In this document: in pieces, positions 1 to 7,590 of the stretch
Layout: each line of letters starts with the position of its first letter
Numbering within the stretch: position 1 is the stretch's first letter
DNA from: Thermomonas sp.
GTDB lineage: Bacteria; Pseudomonadota; Gammaproteobacteria; Xanthomonadales; Xanthomonadaceae
DNA: 64,000 nucleotides
Reading direction: 5' to 3'
Assembly (NCBI RefSeq): GCF_029945965.1
Contig: NZ_JAQSDO010000015.1
Coordinates: 620,001-684,000, forward strand
The notes under the pieces: model-generated
Database searches by the model: none
Seen by the model: the letters and a program-made list of their open reading frames with translations, nothing else
What the model was told of the DNA's origin: nothing
Position numbers and translations under genes: made by a program

Positions 1-545
1 ATGCCTTCATGCATGTGATCCTCATCCTGTGCCGGCGGCTTTCCGCCCAGCTGTGCGTATTGAGCTGGCGTCATGCCACGGAACTTTTGCAGGAAGGCCA
101 CCATGTTCCAGATCTGTTCGTCGGTGTGCGTCTTGCCCCAAGCCGGCATCGCGGTCAGCTTGATGCCATGCTTGATGATCCAGAAATCGTGTTTCGGATC
201 CAGCGCGACCTCTTTGCTGAGGTCTGGAGGCATCGGATACAGGCCGGGGCGGATTTCGGTGTCGTCTGCGCCGGGTGATAGGTGGCAGCCGGTGCACATT
301 GCGCTGTAGTTCACCGCACCCAGGCGGATGCGACTGGCGTCTTCCAGGTCGGGGACCTGAATATCGTGCGCGCGACTTTCAATCGATCGATGGCGAAGCA
401 TCTCAATTGCGGCACGGGTGGGGGCCCAATGTGGATCGTCGGCGCCGATGTTGTAGAGACCGGACCAGGCGAATATGGCCGCGCCAGCAGCCAGTACGGC
501 CAATACGATGAAGGTCATGACGACATGGTAAGTATGCGATTTCAT
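1..545 (-). CDS. copM: CopM-like c-type cytochrome, 3' end cut by window edge
   Basis: Small membrane-anchored c-type cytochrome predicted to act in the periplasm. The visible 181 codons begin MKSHTYHVVM with one N-terminal membrane segment (about residues 9-30). A single haem-binding CxxCH (C-T-G-C-H) lies near residue 85, and the downstream M-P-A-W-G-K-T-H (about residue 140) can supply the methionine ligand of a class I cytochrome. The reading frame is open to base 1, so the C-terminus is missing. The start at 545 is preceded by a GGAGAAACCC ribosome site and lies 11 bases after copB, so it is the fourth gene of a copL-copA-copB-copM operon. That order matches the Xanthomonas copLABMGCDF clusters, where copM is a cytochrome-like gene; the symbol is by position and type. 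copG and further genes would be expected left of the window. Confidence 0.8.
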   Translation of the reverse strand, partial: MKSHTYHVVMTFIVLAVLAAGAAIFAWSGLYNIGADDPHWAPTRAAIEMLRHRSIESRAHDIQVPDLEDASRIRLGAVNYSAMCTGCHLSPGADDTEIRPGLYPMPPDLSKEVALDPKHDFWIIKHGIKLTAMPAWGKTHTDEQIWNMVAFLQKFRGMTPAQYAQLGGKPPAQDEDHMHEG

Positions 546-556
546 GGGTTTCTCCG

Positions 557-1813
557 TCAGAACCAGATGCGGATGCCAGCGACGAGCTGGGTGTCTTGAG
601 CGCCTTCACCAGCGGCGCGGGTGAAGTTGGCGGTATTTCCGAACTTGCGTGACCAGACGACGCCGATGTAAGGCGCGAACTTGCGGGTAATCTCGTAGCG
701 CAGCCGGATGCCAATATCCAGATCGGACAGGCCCGAGCCGATGCCACGGGCAGGATCGTCCTTGCCGTAGAAGCTGGCTTCGGCATTTGGCTGCAGGATC
801 AATCGCTGCGTGAACAGCAACTCGTAATCCGCCTCCACGCGCAGTGCGCTACGCCCGGACTGCCCCAGATATGCCGTGGCTTGGAGATCGAACCAGTAAG
901 GCGCAAGGCCCTGCACGCCCACGGCCAGCCAATCCCGTGTGGGGCCATCAGCCATGTCATGGCGCACGCCGACTTGTGCACCCCAGTACGTCGCGATCGC
1001 ATGGTTCCATAGGGCTTCGGCACGCGTTGCACCCAGGCGGCCACCGCTGCGTTCACCGTCGAGTTTGAGCCACAGCTTGTGACGATCCGCTCCATACCAA
1101 GCTTGCGCATTGATCGCTTGGGCAGTACCTGCATCATTGTCGCGAAGTTCCAAATTGTCGAACAGGACATACAGGCGCTTTGCGTTGTCGGACATGTCCA
1201 TGCCGTGCATCGGTCCGTAGTCGACACCATCGGAGTAGTCCGGGTCGCGGGCATCTGGCGGGGGAGCGCCTCCTTGCATGTTCATCGCTCCCATGTCCAT
1301 CGTGGAGTGATCCATCCCTTCCATTTTGGAGTGATCCATTCCCTCCAACTTCAAATGGTCCATTCCTTCCATTTTGGAGTGATCCATCCCTTCCATCGTT
1401 GAATGGTCCATTCCTTCCATCTTCGAATGATCCATTCCCTCCATTTTTGAGTGGTCCATCCCCTGCATTTTTGAGTGATCCATGGGTGCCATGGGAGGAG
1501 CTAGTTTTTTCTTTCCGTCTTTGTTTGGTTGCCCGAGACATTGAGCTGCGTATTGCTTGCTTGAGGGCTTGCCCTTGGCCAAAAGTTGCTGACAGGTTGG
1601 GTTTCGTGCGTCTGGGGTGGCTGCCCGCTTCTGCTTCGCGGCTGCCTTTTTCGCCGGCGGATTCATCGGCATTTGCATGCCCGGCATCGATTGTGTGTGC
1701 TGCGTGTGGTCGGTCGCCTGTGCAAATGCCAATGTGGGCACGGCCATCACCAAGCAGCATGCAAGATTCGCCGTCAGAGCTGGCGCCGAGAGTCTTCGCG
1801 CGAACGCACTCAT
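557..1813 (-). CDS. copB: Copper resistance outer-membrane protein CopB/PcoB
   Basis: Outer-membrane beta-barrel protein of the PcoB/CopB family that works with the periplasmic oxidase CopA. The 418-residue product has a signal peptide ending near A-F-A-Q-A (about residue 33), a Lys-rich segment, then a Met/His-rich stretch at residues 111-174 made of eight copies of M-D-H-S-K-M-E-G or close variants. The conserved CopB domain fills the C-terminal half (from about D-G-V-D-Y-G-P-M-H-G-M to the terminal W-F, a normal outer-membrane barrel ending). The frame stays open upstream within copA, but the start at 1813 gives a proper signal peptide and overlaps the copA stop as ATGA, implying translational coupling. 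Confidence 0.93.
   Translation of the reverse strand: MSAFARRLSAPALTANLACCLVMAVPTLAFAQATDHTQHTQSMPGMQMPMNPPAKKAAAKQKRAATPDARNPTCQQLLAKGKPSSKQYAAQCLGQPNKDGKKKLAPPMAPMDHSKMQGMDHSKMEGMDHSKMEGMDHSTMEGMDHSKMEGMDHLKLEGMDHSKMEGMDHSTMDMGAMNMQGGAPPPDARDPDYSDGVDYGPMHGMDMSDNAKRLYVLFDNLELRDNDAGTAQAINAQAWYGADRHKLWLKLDGERSGGRLGATRAEALWNHAIATYWGAQVGVRHDMADGPTRDWLAVGVQGLAPYWFDLQATAYLGQSGRSALRVEADYELLFTQRLILQPNAEASFYGKDDPARGIGSGLSDLDIGIRLRYEITRKFAPYIGVVWSRKFGNTANFTRAAGEGAQDTQLVAGIRIWF
1292..1483 (-). repeat. Eight tandem 24-bp units in copB
   Basis: Eight consecutive 24-bp units each encode eight residues of the form M-D-H-S-K-M-E-G. Unit variants carry S-T-M, L-K-L, M-Q-G or M-D-M. The DNA units differ mostly at third positions. 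The repeat supplies 16 or more Met and 8 His side chains for Cu(I)/Cu(II) binding in the periplasm. Confidence 0.97.
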
Positions 1814-3591
1814 GACACCACCACTTCGCGGAACATGCCTGCTTCCATGTGATAGAGCAGGTGACAGTGGTAAGCCCAGCGCCCCAACGCATCGGCATTG
1901 ACCAGGTAGCTGATGCGCTGCGCTGGCTGCACCATGATGGTGTGCTTGCGCACCTGGAATTCGCCCGAAGGGCTTTCCAGCTCGCTCCACAGACCATGCA
2001 GGTGAATGGGGTGCGGCATCATGCTGTCGTTGGAAAGGATCACGCGCACGCGCTCGCCATGGCGGAAATGGATGGGCTTTGCGTCGGAGAATTTCTGCCC
2101 GTCAAAGGACCACATGTAGCGTTCCATGTTGCCGGTCAGGTGCAGTTCGATCTCTCGCCCAGGCTGGCGCGGATCCAGTGGGCCACCGATGGTGTGTAGG
2201 TCAGCGTAGGCAAGCACTCGCCGCCCGTTGTCGCGCAGGCCAATGCCCGGGTCGTCCAGGTTGGTGCGCGGCGCGTCCACGCGCATGTCCACGCCCGGAC
2301 CATATTCGGTGCGGGCATGGTGCGCCATCGGTGCATCCTTGCCGCCGCCATCGATGCCGGGTATTGCCATGCCATCCATGCCTTTCCCCGCAGGAGTACC
2401 CATGTCCATGCCTGCCATGGTCATCGTCATTGCGCCCATCATGTCAGTCATCGTCAGCCACTGGGGCTTGTCCAAGGCAGGCACATCAGCCTGCATCCCA
2501 TGACGTGGCGCCAACGTCCCGCGAGCAAATCCCTGGCGGTCGATGGATTGTGCAAAGAGCGTATAAGGCCGGTCGCCGTCGGGCTCCACGATGACGTCAT
2601 AGGTCTCGGCCACTGCGATGCGAAATTCATCGACGCTGATTGGCTCGATGTCTTGGCCGTCGGCCGCGACTACGATCATTTTCAGGCCGGGAATGCGTAC
2701 ATCGAAGATGCTCATTGCCGAGCCATTGATGAAGCGCAGGCGCACCTTTTCGCCGGGTGAGAACAGTCCAGTCCAGTTGTCATTGGGCGTCACGCCATTG
2801 ATCAGGTAGGTATAAGCGTGTCCGGTGACGTCGCCCAGATCGGTTGGGCTCATCCGCATCTGGTTCCACATTCGGCGCTTCGCGAGCGCATTGCGGAGGC
2901 CCATGCGCGAAACATCGCGCGTGAAATCGATGGCAGTTGGCTCATTGAAATTGTAGTAATCGGCCATCTTCTTGAGATTGCCGAAGATGGTCTCGGGGTC
3001 TTCATCCGACCAATCCGACAACATCACGACATGGTCGCGCTGTGTTGGAAATCTCTCTCCTTCAAGCGGCTCGATCACGATCGGGCCATACAGCCCGGAC
3101 TGTTCCTGGAATCGCGTATGACTGTGATACCAGTAAGTGCCGCTTTGCTTGAGGTCGAATCGGTATTCAAAGGTTTCACCCGGCTCGATACCGTCGAAGC
3201 TCAGGCCCGGTACGCCGTCCATGCCAGTCGGCAGCAGGATGCCGTGCCAGTGGATCGAAGTACTGGTGGGCAGCGTATTGCGCACGCGCAGCACGATGCT
3301 CTCGCCTTCGCGCATTCGCAGCACGGGAGCCGGTAGCGTTCCGTTGACGGTGATGGCAGTACGGGTGCGCCCGGTGAAATTGACCTGTGTTTGCCCGATG
3401 GCGAGGTCGAATTTGTTTCCGGTGAGCGCAGATAGCGCCTGGTCAGAGCGTTCGGCTGAACCAGCCCAGGCGTGTCGTGGCAAGAGCCCCAGCGCGCCTA
3501 GTGAGCCACCTAACGCAAGACCTTGCACGAATGTCCGCCGTGAAGGCATCAGAACGCCATCGCGGGGCGAATATGTTGATCGGGATGACAT
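1810..3591 (-). CDS. copA: Periplasmic multicopper oxidase CopA
   Basis: CopA/PcoA-type multicopper oxidase, which oxidises Cu(I) in the periplasm. The 593-residue product has a twin-arginine signal (S-R-R-T-F near residues 17-21, then a hydrophobic stretch ending A-W-A-G). Copper ligand motifs are H-W-H-G (114-117), H-S-H (156-158), and C-terminal H-P-I-H-L-H-G and H-C-H-L-L-Y-H-M-E-A-G-M, so all type 1, 2 and 3 sites are present. A Met-rich loop (roughly residues 380-410) is typical of the copper-resistance subclass. The start at 3591 has GGAGATCAC directly upstream; a longer frame to 3711 lacks a signal. It lies 120 bases after copL and overlaps copB by four bases. Confidence 0.95.
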   Translation of the reverse strand: MSSRSTYSPRDGVLMPSRRTFVQGLALGGSLGALGLLPRHAWAGSAERSDQALSALTGNKFDLAIGQTQVNFTGRTRTAITVNGTLPAPVLRMREGESIVLRVRNTLPTSTSIHWHGILLPTGMDGVPGLSFDGIEPGETFEYRFDLKQSGTYWYHSHTRFQEQSGLYGPIVIEPLEGERFPTQRDHVVMLSDWSDEDPETIFGNLKKMADYYNFNEPTAIDFTRDVSRMGLRNALAKRRMWNQMRMSPTDLGDVTGHAYTYLINGVTPNDNWTGLFSPGEKVRLRFINGSAMSIFDVRIPGLKMIVVAADGQDIEPISVDEFRIAVAETYDVIVEPDGDRPYTLFAQSIDRQGFARGTLAPRHGMQADVPALDKPQWLTMTDMMGAMTMTMAGMDMGTPAGKGMDGMAIPGIDGGGKDAPMAHHARTEYGPGVDMRVDAPRTNLDDPGIGLRDNGRRVLAYADLHTIGGPLDPRQPGREIELHLTGNMERYMWSFDGQKFSDAKPIHFRHGERVRVILSNDSMMPHPIHLHGLWSELESPSGEFQVRKHTIMVQPAQRISYLVNADALGRWAYHCHLLYHMEAGMFREVVVS

Positions 3592-3711
3592 GTGATCTCC
3601 GGAGAATGTCCAAACAGCCAGCGACGCAAGCGTCGGAAGCGATCGATCGTGGTTGGTCGCGCAGCGCTGACCAACACGAGGGTATGTCGACGCTTCAGGC
3701 GCCGAGGACAT

Positions 3712-4149
3712 TCAGGCGATTGGAGGTCGAATCAATCTCGCGAGCGTGGGTGATGCGTGTGTCGTGGTCAGCGAGCGCACTGCCACCACCCTCCATGTCG
3801 TCACATTCCAAAGCACGGCCGAAGCCGTGATTGGGAAGTAGTGGAGGCATGCGCATTGGCAATGGCCGGATTTGCAGCAATCCGGGGCAGGGGTTTCTTG
3901 CTTCTGGTGCTGGATCGCCGATGAAACAACCAGTCCAGGCGCCTGTGCAGTTTGCCGCATCCCCACGTATGCGCCTCCATGACAGGGTGGCTCAGAGGGT
4001 GAGCTTTCAGCCGCTACAGGAACGTGATCGTCCGAATTGGACACGTGCGTCATTCCTTGCATGCGAGAGTTCGCCGCAGCAGGGCTAAATCCATTCAGGA
4101 CCAAGCTCGCGCACAGGACGATTCTCAGCAGGAGACCAAGCGTTTTCAT
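3712..4149 (-). CDS. copL: CopL-type metal-binding regulator/leader protein
   Basis: Small secreted Cys/His protein of 145 residues with a signal peptide (to about A-A-A-N-S, residue 28), scattered Met/His, and a Cys cluster D-C-C-K-S-G-H-C-Q-C-A-C at residues 90-101. Its place as first gene upstream of copA, its size and its Cys cluster fit CopL of Xanthomonas and Stenotrophomonas, which is required there for copper-inducible copAB expression. Whether the protein itself or its translation is the regulatory element cannot be told from sequence. No CopRS or CueR gene is in the window. Confidence 0.8.
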   Translation of the reverse strand: MKTLGLLLRIVLCASLVLNGFSPAAANSRMQGMTHVSNSDDHVPVAAESSPSEPPCHGGAYVGMRQTAQAPGLVVSSAIQHQKQETPAPDCCKSGHCQCACLHYFPITASAVLWNVTTWRVVAVRSLTTTHASPTLARLIRPPIA

Positions 4150-4184
4150 TCGATCAGAAGCTTACGCCAAAGAGCCATGTGTGC

Positions 4185-4230
4185 AATATCGAGGCGCTTT
4201 GATGTCGCGTCCAAAGTCTGGATCTTGGAC
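4185..4230 (-). promoter_or_regulatory. Candidate copLABM promoter with overlapping inverted repeat
   Basis: On the minus strand a -35-like TTGGAC (4214-4209) and a -10-like GATATT (4190-4185) are 18 bases apart, about 35 bases upstream of the copL start. The -35 overlaps an inverted repeat, GTCCAA-N10-TTGGAC (4209-4230), a plausible operator for a copper regulator. Seen by eye only. Confidence 0.45.
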
Positions 4231-4263
4231 AGAGTTTTCGATCAGGACTCTAAATGGTTCAAA

Positions 4264-4277
4264 TTGACATAGATCAA
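4264..4277 (+). promoter_or_regulatory. FNR/Anr-like box upstream of the cus operon
   Basis: TTGAC-ATAG-ATCAA matches the FNR/Anr consensus TTGAT-N4-ATCAA with one mismatch. A possible -10, TAACAT, lies at 4301-4306; a start near 4312-4313 would put the box centre close to -42, the usual class II activator position. Transcription from there would begin only two or three bases before the ATG at 4315. Confidence 0.4.
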
Positions 4278-4314
4278 CTTGCTCGCCGGCTCGTTGGGTC
4301 TAACATGCTGTCGT

Positions 4315-4695
4315 ATGTCTCATCCCATCCGCCAGCGACTCATCACGTCTTTGTTGTTAATCGCAAGTCTGCTATTCCAGCAGGTGGCGATGGCAGCTTA
4401 CGTTTGCGCTATGCCGCAAATCCAGGCCGATTCGGTCGCGATGGCGAAGGATTGTGCGGGGATGAAATCGGCTCCTGGGCAGCAGCCGGATTCGGTTTGC
4501 CAAAAGCACTGCGCACCTGATCCAACTTCAGCCAGCACCCCGACCATTCCCCCGGTTCCGGTATTGGCGTTGCCGCCGCTGCTGCATGCGTTGGTGCGGG
4601 CACCCCTCACGCGCAGCTGCGATTACGGATCAGGCGATGTGTTCGCGCGCTCGGATCCACCGACGCGCCTGCGCTACTGCCGCCTGCTGATCTAG
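4315..4695 (+). CDS. Small secreted Cys-rich protein preceding cusCBA
   Basis: A 126-residue protein with a signal peptide (M-S-H-P-I-R-Q-R-L then a hydrophobic run ending V-A-M-A-A). The mature part has spaced Cys (Y-V-C-A-M-P, K-D-C-A-G-M, V-C-Q-K-H-C-A-P-D, R-S-C-D-Y-G, R-Y-C-R) and a Pro-rich segment. No enzyme motif is visible. It is the first gene of the unit leading into the CusCBA efflux genes and divergent from copL, so a periplasmic copper-binding or sensing role is likely but inferred. A longer in-frame start at 4279 would spoil the signal peptide. No good Shine-Dalgarno precedes the ATG. Confidence 0.7.
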   Translation: MSHPIRQRLITSLLLIASLLFQQVAMAAYVCAMPQIQADSVAMAKDCAGMKSAPGQQPDSVCQKHCAPDPTSASTPTIPPVPVLALPPLLHALVRAPLTRSCDYGSGDVFARSDPPTRLRYCRLLI

Positions 4696-4780
4696 GCCTC
4701 CACTTCACACCATCATTCGCCGCCCTGCGTTGCAGCGGTGGTGTTTTCGTGACTGTGTGTCTTGTTGGTCTGGAGTCCCC

Positions 4781-6100
4781 ATGGATGTTTCAACCTATTA
4801 CCTGCGTGCGCCATTGGCAGCGCGCAAGACCGCATTGGTAATGCTGATGCTGGCCACGCTTGCGCCGGGCGGTGTCGCCGCACAGGCGATGTCGCTTGAT
4901 CAGGCGGTGGCCGCAGCCACGCAGCGTGCGCCGATTCTGCTGGCGCGCGATGCCAGCCGCCAGGCGCGGTCCGAGGACCTCGCCCGCGCCGATGCGCTGC
5001 CGGACCCGACGCTCGTCGTTGGCGTGCAAAATTTCCCGATTGGCGGACCGGACGCCTACACGCTCAACCAGGACCGGATGACGATGCAGCGCATCGGCAT
5101 CAGCCAGGCCCTGCCATCCCGCGCCAAACGCAATGCGCGCCGCGAACTGGCACGCGCGCTGTTCGACCAGGCCAGCGCCGACGCCGTATCGACCACGCTC
5201 GATGTCCAGCGTGCAACGGCCAAGGCATGGGTGCAGCTGTGGGCCGCGCAACACGAGCGCGAGCAGTTGCAGGACCTGCAAGGACAGGCCGCGCTGGCGG
5301 TACGCGCCACCCGTGCGCGGCTGGCCGGTGGTGGCGGCAATGCCGGCGATGCCTTGGCCACACGCGCCAGTGAACTGGAACTGCAGAACCGCATCGATGA
5401 TGCCGATGCACGCATCGCGCAGGCACGCGCCGGCCTGCAGCGCTGGTTGGGCGATGCAGCGGTAGACGCTGCGGATGCACCCCCGGATTTCTCCAGCGCA
5501 CCCATGTCCGAAGCACGACTGCTGGCGCGCCTGGACCAGCAGGGTCCACTACTGGCCTGGGACGCGCGCGAGGCCTCGGCCGATGCCGCGCTGGCACTGG
5601 CACGTGCAGAGAAGCGGCCGGACTGGAGCGTTGGTGGCGGTGTCGCCAAACGCGGTGGTGGTGGCTCCAACGTGGTCTGGCTGGAAATCGGGGTTGGGCT
5701 GCCGCTGTTCCCCGGCAACCGCCAGGACCGCGGCATCAGTGCGCGCAGCGCCGATCTTGCCGCCGTCCATGCGAGCCGCGAGGACGCGCGGCGCATGCAG
5801 GCCGAAGCCGTGCGCAAGGCGTTCGCACGCTGGCAAGGATTGGGCTCGCAGGTCATGCGCAGCCGCGACACGTTGCTACCGCTGGCGCATGACCGCGGCC
5901 GCATCGCGCTGGCCGCCTACTCCGGCGGCGCGCCCCTGCAGCCTTGGCTGGAGGCGCGTCGCGACGAGATCGACACCCGCATCGACTACGCCACGCTGCT
6001 CGGCGAATGGGGCCAGGCCTGGGCGGAACTCGCCTACCTGTTACCAGCTACCGACTCATCCGACCGCCGCACTGCACGCAAACTGGAGATCGCGCAATGA
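4781..6100 (+). CDS. cusC: TolC-family outer-membrane channel of the Cus/Czc efflux system
   Basis: Outer-membrane factor that forms the exit duct for the RND pump encoded downstream. The 439-residue product has a signal peptide (to about G-G-V-A-A-Q-A), then two OEP repeats with long amphipathic alpha-helices rich in Ala, Arg and Gln, as in TolC, CusC and CzcC. The start at 4781 (MDVSTYYLRA) is preferred to the in-frame ATG at 4730, which would add residues before the signal peptide. The stop overlaps the cusB start as ATGA. The Cus rather than Czc name rests on the downstream CusA residues; the symbol should be read as CusC/CzcC-like. Confidence 0.85.
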   Translation: MDVSTYYLRAPLAARKTALVMLMLATLAPGGVAAQAMSLDQAVAAATQRAPILLARDASRQARSEDLARADALPDPTLVVGVQNFPIGGPDAYTLNQDRMTMQRIGISQALPSRAKRNARRELARALFDQASADAVSTTLDVQRATAKAWVQLWAAQHEREQLQDLQGQAALAVRATRARLAGGGGNAGDALATRASELELQNRIDDADARIAQARAGLQRWLGDAAVDAADAPPDFSSAPMSEARLLARLDQQGPLLAWDAREASADAALALARAEKRPDWSVGGGVAKRGGGGSNVVWLEIGVGLPLFPGNRQDRGISARSADLAAVHASREDARRMQAEAVRKAFARWQGLGSQVMRSRDTLLPLAHDRGRIALAAYSGGAPLQPWLEARRDEIDTRIDYATLLGEWGQAWAELAYLLPATDSSDRRTARKLEIAQ

Positions 6101-7590
6101 ATCGCTCCCGCAAACAATCCGCGGTTCTGGCCGCCGCAATCGTCGCTGCACTGGCACTGGTCGGTGGCGCTGGCTATTGGCTCGGCACGCGTCATGACGT
6201 GATGCCTGCCGCAGGCGCATCAAGCGACAAACCAGTCTTGTATTGGTATGACCCGATGCAGCCAGACAAGCATTTCGACAAGCCGGGAAAATCGCCGTTC
6301 ATGGATATGCAGCTGGTGCCGAAATATGCCGAGGCTGGGGCGCCTGCGAAACGCGAACCGCTCTACTGGTATGACCCGATGCAGCCAGACAAGCATTTCG
6401 ACAAGCCGGGCAAGTCGCCGTTCATGGACATGCAACTGGTCGGCAAGTACCCGGAAGCCCCTCAGGCCGATGCTGCCAATACCGGTGGCATGAAGGTGTC
6501 GGCTGCCTCGCAGCAGAACCTGGGCATGCGTACGGCGATCGTCGAAATGGGCAGCCTGTCGAGCGGCGCGCACGTGCCCGGCAGCGTCGCATGGGACCAG
6601 CGCGCAACGTATGCGGTCAGCGCACGCGTGGATGGCGTGATCGAAATCCTGCATGTGCGCGCGCCGTTCGAGCACGTGCGCAAAGGCCAGGCGCTTGCCG
6701 AATTGATCGCGCCGGAATGGAATGCGGCGGCGCAGGAATACCTGGCGCTGGGCCGTGCCGGTTCCGCGGATGCGCGTGCGCTGCAAGGCGCGGCGCGCAA
6801 TCGCCTGCGCGTGCTGGGCATGGACGAAGGCCAGATCCGCAGCCTGCGTGGCAGCGGTGTGCGCGTGGTGTTGCGGGCGCCGCGCGATGGCGTGGTCAGC
6901 CAGTTGGACGTGCGCGAAGGCCAGCGCGTGCAGGCCGGCATGATGCTGATGACCATCAATGGCTTGGACACCGTATGGGTGGAGGCGGCGATTCCGCAGG
7001 CGCAGGCCGCGGGCATCGTGCCCGGCACGAAGGTGACGGCCAGCGTCAGCGCATTCCCCGGTGAAATTTTCGACGGCAAGGTCGAGGCCCTGCTACCCAA
7101 TATTGATGCCGGCAACCGTACGCAGATGGCGCGGATCGTGCTTGCCAATCCGGGGCAAAAATTGGCACCGGGGATGTTCGCCGATCTGCAATTCGCCGGA
7201 ACTTCCGGCGGGTCGCACCCGTTGCTGCCGGACGAGGCTCTGATCGCGACCGGCAGCGATGCGCGGGTGATCGTGGCAATGGGTGAAGGCCGATTCCAGC
7301 CAGTGCGGGTGACCACCGGGCGTTCCGCAGGCGGGCGCACCGAGGTTCTCTCCGGACTGTCCGGCGGTGAGCGAGTGGTGGTGTCCGGGCAGTTCCTGCT
7401 CGACTCCGAGGCCAGCCTGTCCGGCGCGCTGGATCGCCTGTCCACCGATGCGACTGCCACGCCCGATCCGCGCGCAGGCGATGCCATGGACGCGATGCCG
7501 GCCAAGCCGGCACAGCCTGCGAAGGCCGACAAACCCGATCCGCATGCGGGCCATGACATGGGTGCGATGCCGCCGGAACCACGCCCGTGA
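6097..7590 (+). CDS. cusB: CusB-type periplasmic adaptor with two heavy-metal-binding domains
   Basis: Membrane-fusion protein joining the inner-membrane pump to the outer-membrane channel. The 497-residue product has an N-terminal membrane anchor (about residues 9-30) followed by two near-identical metal-binding domains, Y-W-Y-D-P-M-Q-P-D...F-M-D-M-Q-L-V, at residues 49-77 and 90-118. Next come the barrel-sandwich, helical hairpin and beta-barrel parts of an HlyD/CusB adaptor (about 150-430), and a Met/His tail with H-A-G-H-D-M-G-A-M. CusB proteins usually have at most one such N-terminal domain, so the doubling is unusual. The start overlaps cusC by four bases, and cusA starts inside its stop. 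Confidence 0.93.
   Translation: MNRSRKQSAVLAAAIVAALALVGGAGYWLGTRHDVMPAAGASSDKPVLYWYDPMQPDKHFDKPGKSPFMDMQLVPKYAEAGAPAKREPLYWYDPMQPDKHFDKPGKSPFMDMQLVGKYPEAPQADAANTGGMKVSAASQQNLGMRTAIVEMGSLSSGAHVPGSVAWDQRATYAVSARVDGVIEILHVRAPFEHVRKGQALAELIAPEWNAAAQEYLALGRAGSADARALQGAARNRLRVLGMDEGQIRSLRGSGVRVVLRAPRDGVVSQLDVREGQRVQAGMMLMTINGLDTVWVEAAIPQAQAAGIVPGTKVTASVSAFPGEIFDGKVEALLPNIDAGNRTQMARIVLANPGQKLAPGMFADLQFAGTSGGSHPLLPDEALIATGSDARVIVAMGEGRFQPVRVTTGRSAGGRTEVLSGLSGGERVVVSGQFLLDSEASLSGALDRLSTDATATPDPRAGDAMDAMPAKPAQPAKADKPDPHAGHDMGAMPPEPRP
6241..6450 (+). repeat. Duplicated 87-bp metal-binding-domain segment in cusB
   Basis: The segments 6241-6327 and 6364-6450 are 87 bp each and differ at 11 positions by my count, with a run of 44 identical bases starting at 6243 and 6366. 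Most changes are silent; the only amino-acid change is P-K to G-K near the end. This is a fairly recent internal duplication. Confidence 0.93.

Noticed and set aside
1292-1483. Regular short repeats as a CRISPR array
   Set aside because: The 24-bp units are contiguous with no spacers and are in frame inside copB.
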